Shown: positions 9,554 through 17,888 of the stretch, one piece after another | How the letters are laid out: each line of letters opens with the position of its first letter | Position numbering within the stretch: the stretch's first letter is position 1 | Source: Acanthamoeba lenticulata | Taxonomy: Eukaryota > Discosea > Longamoebia > Acanthamoebidae | Length of the DNA stretch: 20,753 nt | Assembly (NCBI GenBank): GCA_002179805.1 | Contig: NAVB01001080.1 | Location: forward strand, 1 to 20,753 | Direction: 5' to 3' | Notes under the pieces: model-generated | Told to the model about the DNA's origin: nothing | Database searches by the model: none | What the model saw: the letters and a program-made list of their open reading frames with translations, nothing else | Position numbers and translations under genes: made by a program

Positions 9554-10285
9554 ATGGCTGCGGCTGAACCCACGAACGACATCTTCCTCCAAATTGACGG
9601 CCTGCAGGGCTCCCTGACCGAGCCTGGACGCGAGGGCTGGATGCGCCTCAACTCGTTCCAGTTCGGCACCGGCTGCGGCATTAGCTCCGGAGGCCGCAGG
9701 AGGTACGGCCGCCAGACGCCGGAGCAGGACGAGGCCGAGCGCAAGCGCAAGGAGGAGGAGGAAGCTGCCGCGCAGGCGGCCGCGGAGCGCGGCGAGACCG
9801 AGGAGGAGGCCTGGCAGCGCCAGGTGCGGTCGAGCGTGCAGACCTCGGAGCCCTCGGTCAGCGAGATTACCGTCACCAAGCACACCGACGCGTCGTCGCC
9901 GTACTTCTTGCACTTGATCCTCCTCCGCAAGCCCGTGCGCCGCGCCGTGATCGAGCTCGTGGACCGAACCGACAAGTCGGTCGTGCGCATCGAGCTGACC
10001 ACCGTCTTCATCTCGAGCTTCTCCATGTCCGCTGGCGGCCGCAGCTCCAGCCGCCCGGCCGAATCGTTGTCGCTCCACTACCGCACAATCGAGTACTCCG
10101 TAATCCCCAGCGAGGCCGACAAGGCCAAGGAGAAGGCTGTGGAGGGAGCAGCCACCGGCCCGCTCTCCGTCGGCTACAACCTCCAAAGCAACGAGGCCAC
10201 CATGAACGGCGCCCCGACGGAGCCCTTCTGGCCCAAGAAGGAGGAGGACGACAACTACTACGAAACGACTGACGACTGGATGTAA
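9554..10285 (+). CDS. Hcp-like (type VI secretion tube family) protein with charged insert
   Basis: A single exon encodes 243 residues. The fold signature is that of Hcp (DUF796), the ring protein forming the inner tube of bacterial type VI secretion systems: DIFLQIDGLQGSLTEPGREG then LNSFQFGTG (residues 9-40), SEITVTKHTDASSPYFLHLI (103-122), a run of strands AVIELVDR...VVRIELTTVFISSFSMSAGG, LSLHYRTIEYSVIP (172-185), and GPLSVGYNL (202-210), matching the closing strand of Hcp. Between strands 2 and 3, about residues 50-97 are a Glu/Arg/Lys/Ala/Gln-rich predicted helix where bacterial Hcp has a Gly-rich loop. The tail ends EEDDNYYETTDDWM. The ATG at 9554 is preferred over 9467 because the domain starts directly after it. 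Unlike the other complete single-copy genes here, it has no intron. Transfer from bacteria and a domesticated role are inferences. Confidence 0.85.
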   Translation: MAAAEPTNDIFLQIDGLQGSLTEPGREGWMRLNSFQFGTGCGISSGGRRRYGRQTPEQDEAERKRKEEEEAAAQAAAERGETEEEAWQRQVRSSVQTSEPSVSEITVTKHTDASSPYFLHLILLRKPVRRAVIELVDRTDKSVVRIELTTVFISSFSMSAGGRSSSRPAESLSLHYRTIEYSVIPSEADKAKEKAVEGAATGPLSVGYNLQSNEATMNGAPTEPFWPKKEEDDNYYETTDDWM

Positions 10286-10288
10286 CAA

Positions 10289-10294
10289 AATAAA
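10289..10294 (+). promoter_or_regulatory. Polyadenylation signal of the Hcp-like gene
   Basis: AATAAA begins 3 nt after the TAA stop of the Hcp-like gene. It lies just before the 18-bp tandem repeat, in the 65-bp gap between two convergent genes. Confidence 0.6.
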
Positions 10295-10295
10295 G

Positions 10296-10331
10296 ATTCT
10301 ATTTTTGTTCTGTATTCTATTTTTGTTCTGT
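10296..10331. repeat. 18-bp perfect tandem duplication between convergent genes
   Basis: ATTCTATTTTTGTTCTGT occurs twice back to back (10296-10313 and 10314-10331). The repeat is T-rich on + and A-rich on -, and occupies over half of the gap between the stop codons of the Hcp-like gene and the reductase. Both transcripts must end in or near it. Confidence 0.95.
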
Positions 10332-10350
10332 GGCAGGTTGTCGTTTACGC

Positions 10351-11587
10351 TCACGCCTCCTTACGCAGGTTCTCCACGACGCCCAACTTGATGAACTGGT
10401 CCACTGTGTCCTTGACCATCTGCTCGAATGTGATGAACTTGGCGAGGCCCATGCTCTGCACATAGTCGGATGGATGAGTTAGGTGAAGAGGACCAAACAG
10501 TAATATCGATAAGTACCTGCAAGAGAGATGTGTCCATGCTGGTGTAAAAGCCGGTGTTGACGTCCAAATCCTTGATCCCAGGGTACTCGGGGTAGAGTTG
10601 GCGCAGCAAGACCGACAGATCCCTCCAAGGGCGCGTTTCACCAGCACAGAACACTCTGTCAACGCCCGCAGAGATGAGCTCCTGGGAATAGATGATGGTT
10701 GGCCATGGGCATGAGCGCACCTGTGGCCAATGGCAGTGTCGTTCTCCAGTGCAAGCACATGGGCCAGTGCCACATCACGCACGTCGACCCAGGTCGCTTG
10801 GCCGGGGAAGGGCTTTTCGAGCTCGCCCAGGAGATAGCGCTTGAAGATCCCAAGGCTGGATTGAAGGATGGGCGATTGCGGCGGCCCGACGACAAAGGAC
10901 GGGTTGATCACGACCAGGTCCAGCCTGTCCTTGTGCTCTTCCCACAGCTTCCACGCGGCTTGCTCGGCGAGCCTCTTCGAGTAGAAGTACGGATTGTTGG
11001 TCAACGAGGACGTCGAGTTCCAGTCCTTCTCCGTGTACACATGGCCGTCGGGCTTGGTCAGTGGGATGTCGATCACTGTCCCGCCGCTCGAGGTAATAAT
11101 GACTCGCCGAACGTTGGCCTGCAAAGCGCCCTTGATAGCATCTACGGTACCATCAACCGCTGGATCAACAATCTCCTTCTGAGGGTCGGTCGCGGTGTAG
11201 AAGTAAGGCGTGGCCGTGTGGATCAGCGCGTGGGCACCTATGGGCAAGCATGAGAAGAATGTGAGCACTAGAAAAGAGGCAATAGGGAAAAGGTCAGGTG
11301 TGTATACCTTGCAAAATGGTGCCGTACTGGCCCGCTTGTAGGTCGGCCGCCACCAGCTCCAGGGGATCCTCTCCCTCAGGTGTGTTTGCGCGGGGAAGAT
11401 CGCGGAGGAAGGCCAGCTTGTCGGCTCGGTCCAGATCACGCACCACGCCGCGCACCCGGAAGCCTCGGTCCAGCAGCAAGCGGATGGTGTGACCTCCAAT
11501 GTAGCCCGAAGCTCCAGTGACGACGACCACCTTGTCGTGGTTTCCGCTCTTCTGTTCTTTGTGTTCTAAAGCCATGGTGTAAGCCAT
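10351..11587 (-). CDS. NADPH-dependent reductase, DFR/CCR-like extended SDR
   Basis: Four exons on the minus strand, in order 11587-11308, 11237-10721, 10655-10517 and 10455-10351, give 346 residues with consistent phases and introns of 70, 65 and 61 nt. The Rossmann motif TGASGYIGG is at residues 24-32. The catalytic Ser lies in ITSSGG (141-146) and the Tyr/Lys pair in NPYFYSKRLAEQ (Y177, K181). Further family marks are VINPSFVVGPPQSP, TWVDVRDVALAHV and, across the second intron, GHR joined to VFCAGETRPW. The family reduces aldehydes, ketones or thioesters (dihydroflavonol 4-reductase, cinnamoyl-CoA reductase, methylglyoxal reductase and 3-beta-HSD-like members). The substrate in an amoeba is unknown and is probably not a lignin or flavonoid intermediate. 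A second ATG at 11575 is an alternative start. Confidence 0.88.
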
Positions 11588-11963
11588 GGGTGCAGGTGCA
11601 TGAAGCTTGGCAAGGTACCAGTGCTCATCATGCTGCTCTTGTTGTGGGTTGTTGTTATTGTTGTTTAAGCTCTCTCGTCCGGTCCCTTTACTTAAGATAA
11701 GTTCGTCCAACAGCAGGATAGATATTTTTGCGCCAATCATATTGCTACATCGGGTGTTGCAAGGCAGAGACCACCAACAGCGACAAAGTAAAGTGTGCGC
11801 CAATGCAACAAGTTTGCGGGCGGACCTCGGCGAGAGCCTCAAGCGCCGCTACATCGCACGGTGTGGCTGACCAGGCACGTCCTTAGACTACTCCTCGTTG
11901 AAATAAATATTAGTTATTATTTATTTCGTAATTTCTTAGAAATACAGATAAATGCTGTCTGGC
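11588..11963. other. Intergenic region: 3' end of receptor gene, upstream of reductase gene
   Basis: This is a 376-bp spacer between two minus-strand genes. It holds an AT-rich inverted repeat with AATAAA on both strands (11900-11927), serving as the likely 3' end of the receptor transcript. The rest is presumably the promoter and leader of the reductase. The leader near 11640-11665 has a CAA/AAC-rich stretch on the minus strand. I see no clear TATA box and no further gene. Confidence 0.5.
11900..11927. promoter_or_regulatory. AT-rich inverted repeat with poly(A) signals on both strands
   Basis: GAAATAAATA and its exact complement form 10-bp arms (11900-11909 and 11918-11927). Each arm presents AATAAA on its own strand: minus at 11925-11920, plus at 11902-11907. 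The minus copy lies about 39 nt after the receptor stop codon, a fitting distance for a polyadenylation signal. Confidence 0.6.
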
Positions 11964-14900
11964 TTATACACCGCTCACGCCAGTTGGCGCGGAGGTCTCG
12001 TCTTCACCGACCACAGAGTCGAGGAAGGCCACGATGTCCTCCATCTTGGGCCTCTTTTCGGCCGACGCGTGCCAGCACTTCTTCATCATCTTCCGGTAGT
12101 CCGGCGGGCAGTCGCCAGGGATCTGCGGGCGCTTGCCCTCGAGCACGTCCAAAGACACGCCCATGAAGTTGCGCCCGGCGTAGGGCTCGCGCCTCGTCAG
12201 CGCCTGCCACATGATCACGCCGAACGAGAACACGTCGGCCCGCTCGTCGTACTTCTCCCCGCGGATGATCTCTGGCGCCGTCCAGCACGGCGTGCCGCAC
12301 CGCGTCATGGTCGCGTTCTCCTCCTTGATGCGCGCGAACCCAAAGTCGGCCACCTTCACGTTCCAGTTCTCGTCCACGAGCAGGTTCGACGGCTTCAGGT
12401 CGCGGTGCACGATCACCGGGTGGAGCGAGTGGAGGTAGTTGATGCCGAGCGCGGCCGAGCGCAGCATGCGCAGCTTGTGCTTCCACGTGAGCTTGATGGC
12501 GTTGTTGGAGAGGATGTCCTTGAGCGAGCCCTGCTTCATGAACTCGGTCACGATGCACAGGTTGGGCTTCTTCACGCACGCGCCGATGAAGAGCACGATG
12601 TTGGGGTGGTGCAGCTCCGACAAGAAGGCCATCTCGGCGCGGAACTCGAGCATGCGCCGCTCGTCGAGCTTCTGCTTGATGAACCGCTTCACCGCCACGT
12701 CGACGCCCTTCCACTTGCCGCGGTAGACCACGCCGTAGGAGCCCAGGCCCACCTGCTTGCCGAGCGCGATCTCGTGGAAGTCGATGATCCACCGGCACAG
12801 GTTGGCCGACGTGAGGAAGGTGTCCTCCTTGAACATCATCCCCTCGCCCACCGCCGTCTGCATGTCGTCGCGGCCGCCGCTGCCGCTGCCGCTCGTCCCG
12901 GACGTGTGGCTGGGCTCGCCCGAGCGGTCCTTGCCGCGGCCGCTGGCGCCGCTCGAGGGCTCGCCCGAGGAGGACGTTGTGTCGCCCTCGTGCGCGACAC
13001 CGCCAAAGAAGCGGGCCTCGAGCCCGTCGACCTTGAGCTCGAACAGGCGCGCGCCCTGCGGCACGTCGGGCATCTCAAACTTGCCCAGCGTCACCATGCG
13101 TCCCTCGGTGATGGAAGCCGGCGCCGAGCGGTCGTCGGCCTCTGTGCCGGCGGCGGCTGTGGCGAGGATCTTGTCGCGGACGGCGTGGCTCATGACGACC
13201 TGGCCGCCGTGGGTCATGGCCGTGATGCGCGCCGCGGCGTTGACCACCGGCCCGATGTACTCCACGCGCCTCGTCATCGGGTCGCGCACCGCCTTGGGCA
13301 CGCCCACATGGACGCCCATCCTCACGCGCAGGCCCTTGAACACGACGCGGTCGTCGGTGTCGCCCCACTCCTCCGCCGCGCCCGGGTGCTCGAGCAGGGC
13401 CTCGGGCCACTCGACCTCGAGCAGTGCACGCTGGACGTCGCAGCACCAGGCCAGCGCGTCGCTGGCGTGCTGGAAGGCCATGCAGAAGGAGCCCTCTCCG
13501 CTGTTGCGGTCGCGCAGGAACACGACCTCGTAGCCTCGATGGCGCTTGAGCGCCGCGCGGAGGGTGGCGTTGTGGAGAAGCGTGGCGTCGCGCATGGCCG
13601 CGGCGTTGAACTCCCAGAGCGAGGCCGCGCGCGTGATGTCTGTGAACACGATCGCCACTTCGCCCTCGGGCGCGCGGACGGTGCCGGCCGCCGCGTGGGC
13701 CGCCGACAGGTTCTTGGACGCGTTGGAGGACGAGGACGAGCCGGTTGACACCGAGCCGGCCGTCGACGGCAGCGTCCACGAGCTGTACAAGCCGCCGGCC
13801 GCCGTCCGCGGCAGCTTCTGCTGGCCACCTGTGCCCGCGGTCTCGCCGCTGGACGACGAGGACGTCGTCTTCGAGGTGAAGGACGTGATGCCGCCCGAGG
13901 TCGAGTCGCCGTGCATGGCCGAGAGGCGCGTCATGATCTCGAGGAACGTCGGCCGGATCACCGGGTCAATGTGCCAGCAGCTCGTGAGCAGCTGCTCGTA
14001 CTCGGCCGGGCAGTTGAGCACGTCGGGCATCTGCGGCCGGATGTTGTCGCGAATCACCGCCACGGCCACGGCGGCGGGGCTCATGCCAAAGTAGGGCTGC
14101 TCGCGCGTGAGCAGCTCCCACAGGATGATTCCGAACGAGTACACGTCGGCCAAGATCCAGTCCACCTCGCCCGACTCGTTGAGCACCTCGGGCGCGGTCC
14201 AGTGCACGCTCCCGGCCACGTTGTTGCCGGCGCCGCCCTTCTGAGCGTCCTCCTTGAACTTGGTCAAGCCAAAGTCGGACACCTTGACGTTCCACTTGTT
14301 GTCCAGCAGCAGGTTGAGCGACTTGAGGTCGCGATGCACGATGCCCGACGAGTGGAGGAAGTGCATGCCCTTGGAGGCCTGGTAGGCCATCTTGGCCTTG
14401 AGCACGAACGGAATCTCTGGAATGAGCTCGTTGTGCAGCAGGTCGAACAGCGACCCGAGCGACATGAACTCCATCACGATGCACATCTTGGGCGGCTTGG
14501 TGCAGGCGGCCATGAAGAGGACCACGTTCGGATGGCGGAGCGAGGTCATGACGCGCACCTCGTCCTGGAAGTTCTTCTCCATGTCTTTCGTGATCTTCTC
14601 GGCAGCCATGACCTTGACGGCCACCTCGGTGCCCTTCCACATGGCCCGGCTGACCTCGCCGTAGCCGCCGGCCCCGAGCTGCTCGCCCACCTCGAGCTCA
14701 CCGTAGTCGATCTCCCAGTCATCGGCCTTGTTGCTCTTGTGCTTGATGTAGAACACGAGCACCAGGACGAGGCCCACCAGCGCCAGCAGCACAAGCACCG
14801 CCACGGGGATCACCACAGCTGCACCAAAAAAAAAATTAATATAAATCATAAGTAATTTTATCTTCAATTAAATAAATAAATAAAAATTAAAATTAAAAAA

Positions 14901-17888
14901 CGCACCAATGGTGATGGTGGACGCGTCGCTGCTGCCCGACGCCGAGGCAAAGGACTGGCAGTACTGGCCCGTGCGGCCGCTGTTGCACACGCACAGGTTG
15001 TCGGCGCAGGTGCCCGCGTCAGAGCAGAGCTGGCCGTCGTTGATGCAGTTGGCGACGCTGCTCACGGTCACACCGTTGCAGGTGAAGGCCTTGAGCTGGT
15101 TGAGGATGTTGCGCCGCAGCTCCGGGTCGGCCGAGGCCAGGAGGAAGCCCTGGCGGTCAGCTGACTGCTTGGCCTCGGTGGCGGTCTGCGTGTAGTAGAA
15201 GAAGCTCGCCAGGGCGGCGGCCTTGGTGCAGTCCTCCATCGTCTGGCTGCGGTAAATGAACGATCCGAACGCCGCCAGCGGCCAGCTGCCCTCTCCCTCC
15301 CCTGGGAAGAACGAAAACGAAAGCGAAAAGCGAAGGCGAAAAGCGGATCAGCATGGCTTGTGCAGGTGGCAGAGCAAGGGGGAGGGAAAGGGAACCGGTA
15401 CTGAGGACGATGCCACCGTAGGTGGGCGTGTCGGTGGACTCGAGATAATTATTCAGTGCGGCCTCGATCGAAGTCATGTTGGCGGTCACCACCACACCCT
15501 CTTGGTTGTACAGGCTGCTGTACGCGAGCGTCGAGGTCTGCAAAAATAAAATTGAAATAAAAATAAATTGGAATGAAAATCAAAATCAAAGTTGGCGTTC
15601 AGCAGAGAACTGTGCGTCGTACCAGGAGGGCGTCGTAGAGGTTCATGAAGGAGAAAGCGTTCGCGGTCTCTGACGTCAACGTCACAAGGCTCGTGTAGTT
15701 GGCGACTTCGAGCGACTGGTTCAAGGCCTGGACGGGAAAGTTGGCCACGTCGATCACGCCCACCTGCTGGGCAAAGGCAGGCACGGTGGCATTGAGCATG
15801 GTGGTGACCGACTGCGTGATGTCCGAGCTCGACCGCTGCGTGACCACCACGATCAGGCTGTTTGGCAGTGCAGCCGCGGTCTCGGCCGAGTTGAGAGCCT
15901 TGATGCGCGTGTCGTTCCACATGGTAATCTCGCCCAGCAGGATGCCGGCCATCGTGTTGAAGTCGAGCACCAGCTCGAGGCCGTCCAGCTCGCGCAGGTT
16001 ATAGGCTGTTGCAGGAAATCGATTAGATCGCGTCGGGACTCGAACCCGGGCGATGAGAGGGGGGCGTACTCGGGACGATTCCGTAGATGACGGCCGGCAT
16101 GAGCGCAATGTCAGGAATGGCGGTCAGCCACTCAGCCTCGAGGCCGTTGCTCGTGGCGCCAAACTGCTCGTCAAAGGTGAGCAGCTGGTTCTTGGCCTGG
16201 AGCGACGTGGCCTCGAAGTACTTGATCGTCGCGTCGCTGGTCGACTGGCCCACGGCCCAGGCCGTGTAGATGGGCAGCGGCGGGCCGGCGCCAATCAGGT
16301 ACGACGCGTTGAGGGCGTGCTGGCCATTGCACTCGACCTGCAGGAAGAGGTCGATGATGTTCTTGCGGAGGCTCACGTCGATCGGCACATACTCGTTGTT
16401 GATGACCAACGCTGACGCCCTAATGACGCGGACAGCCACCTTAAGCTCAGGCACGCACTAGTGGAAACTGAGGTGGGGAGAAACGGACCCGTCGTTGATC
16501 TGCGTCCAGGCGACGAAGCGGATGAGCTCCTCGATGTTGGTACAGTCCAGGGCCGTGACGCTGCGGTTGAGCAGGATGAAAGTCGTGTAGGCCAGCGGCC
16601 ACGAGTCGTTGCCCGCCGCGTCGGAGATGTCGATCGTGAGGGAGCCCGCGCTAAAGTTGCTCGCGAAATTGGACATGGCCGCCTGCACGCTGGCCACCGA
16701 GGGCTCGACCTGATTGCCGTCCTTGTTGATCATGTAGGCCCACGGCAGGCCGGCGTCGATGCAGTCGGTGTAGCGGACAAAGGTCAAGCTGTTGCGATTG
16801 TTCTGCACAGAGACCAGGTCCCGTACAGGGTGAGTGCGCTGCTCAGCCCGTGCCGAGCGGCTGCGAAAGACGAACCTTGACCCAGACGGTGCGAGCTTGG
16901 GAGTTGCCGGCTTCAAACGAGTGGTTGGCCAAGGCCGGCGGCATGAGGGCAAACGAGCCTTGGGCCGCCTTCAGCGCCGCGTCAAAGACCGGGCTGATGC
17001 GCGACAGAGCGATTCGCATCACCTCGCCCAAGGAGAGGGCGTTGCCATTGTTGTAGCCCAGCGTGATGACCACGCCAGGCAACTTGGCTGCGAGCTTGGG
17101 ATTGAGGGCGACGATGCGCGAATCGTTCCACATGGTGATCACTCCTGCCCAAATGAGACCCGTGGTCTCCCTGTCCAAGATCTAAATGTACAACAAGAAT
17201 GTAAATTCGAGTGAATTTGAATGTATGGGGTCGAAAATCTTCATCAGAATAACAAATTTACGTACCAACTGGGGATCTGAGCCATTGACGCCGTCGATGT
17301 TGTAGGTGAACACTAAAGCCTGCCCATAAAGTGGAAACTGAACGACCTCGCCATACTCGAGCGCTTGTGCCGCTGACAACGCCCGTTCTGAGACCACAAA
17401 ATCCTGGTTGTGGAAAAATAAAAAAGGTTCGTTACCCACGGACGGAGTTGCTCACTCATTGCTATTGGCATAACTTGAGGTTGGCACGCACCACTTGCTG
17501 CTTGGTGTACGAGTCGAGAGCCGTGGCCGTATCGGTTCCTTTGAAGGATATGCTGAACACAGAAAACCGGTTAGCTCTTTTGACCCAGCTTTAGAGGAGT
17601 GAGAGAGCTGCATCTCGTACCCTACGTCGTCGCGGGTGTAGGTGTAGGCGGTCGCCCAGGAGTCCAGAAGGTCCTTCGCGTTCGCCGTGCCGTCGCCGAA
17701 GAGCTTGGTGCTCAAGGCAGCTGTGTTGAATACAAGCATCAGAATTCCGTGAGTAAGAAAGCGTGGGAGATGCAAGCTATCGCTCCCATTCACGCACCAT
17801 CAGCAGGCCTTGTGCTCAGAGCCAGTAGAAACAAAAGGCCGAGCACAGCGAGAAAGGCCACATGGCCGGGGGGAGGGCTGATGGCCAT
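11964..17888 (-). CDS. Receptor with tandem PstS-like domains, dual TKL kinase and cyclase-like domain
   Basis: Eleven exons on the minus strand give about 1709 residues: 17888-17798, 17720-17621, 17552-17492, 17403-17266, 17181-16876, 16802-16489, 16419-16070, 16005-15623, 15537-15402, 15301-14906, 14818-11964. Phases agree throughout; the exon 6/7 junction is the least certain. Layout: signal peptide (1-30), PstS-like domain 1 (about 45-375) and domain 2 (about 375-710), an EGF-like Cys module, membrane segment 759-784, kinase 1 (about 800-1057: GAGGYGEV, K827, HRDLKSLN, DFG 940-942), Ser-rich linker, cyclase-like domain (about 1143-1357), Ser/Gly-rich linker, kinase 2 (about 1440-1692: GLGSYGVV, K1469, HRDLKPSN, DFG 1583-1585). 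Both kinases keep the catalytic residues and look like TKL Ser/Thr kinases. The role is inferred: a surface receptor sensing a small ligand outside and signalling inside. The ligand is unknown. Confidence 0.9.
11995..12780 (-). other. Second TKL kinase domain of the receptor
   Basis: Residues about 1440-1692. The glycine loop GLGSYGVV, VAVKRF Lys 1469, HRDLKPSNLLVD, DFGFAR, GTPCWTAPEII and ADVFSFGVIMWQ are all present, so catalysis is expected. It sits at the far C-terminus behind the cyclase-like domain. Confidence 0.9.
13020..13670 (-). other. Class III nucleotidyl cyclase-like domain, atypical active site
   Basis: Residues about 1143-1357. VAIVFTDIT keeps the first metal-binding Asp (1152), and GPVVNAAARIT keeps the Asn and Arg that stabilise the transition state. 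The second metal site, usually EGD-x-F, reads EGSFCMAF after an inserted stretch containing FLRDRNSG, so Asp appears replaced by Ser at 1202. The purine-facing position before YIG is Glu (VEYIG). Activity and base choice are uncertain. Confidence 0.8.
13870..14700 (-). other. First TKL kinase domain of the receptor
   Basis: Residues about 800-1057, directly after the membrane segment. GAGGYGEV, VAVKVM Lys 827, HRDLKSLNLLLD, SDFGLTKF, GSVHWTAPEVL and ADVYSFGIILWELL are intact. HRDLKSxN is the usual form in MLK/Raf-like TKL kinases. Confidence 0.92.
14740..14818 (-). other. Single membrane-spanning segment of the receptor
   Basis: A run of Val, Leu and Ala (residues about 759-783) at the start of exon 11 is followed by YIKHKSNK, a basic stop-transfer flank. 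This places both kinases and the cyclase-like domain in the cytosol. Confidence 0.9.
14958..15047 (-). other. EGF-like cysteine module of the receptor
   Basis: A six-Cys pattern runs from CINDGQLCSDAG through CADNLCVCNSG to GQYC, just outside the membrane segment. It probably acts as a spacer between the binding domains and the membrane. Confidence 0.75.

Noticed and set aside
8885..10354. A 489-residue open frame on the - strand opposite the Hcp-like gene
   Set aside because: It runs across exons 8-9 of the APMAP-like gene and the whole Hcp-like gene, shows no recognisable domain, and is explained by third-position GC on the other strand.
10656..10720. A shorter 39-nt intron ending at 10682 in the reductase gene
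   Set aside because: It puts the next exon in the wrong frame. The 65-nt intron restores phase and joins GHR directly to VFCAGETRPW as in the family.
11952..13748. A 598-residue open frame on the + strand across the receptor's last exon
   Set aside because: It is antisense to a well-supported kinase/cyclase exon. The long frame comes from GC-rich codon use, and its product is low-complexity His/Arg/Ala/Leu without any family motif.
16006..16069. A complete tRNA gene on the minus strand
   Set aside because: Only the T arm and part of an acceptor strand are recognisable; no D arm, anticodon arm or matching 5' acceptor strand lies upstream.
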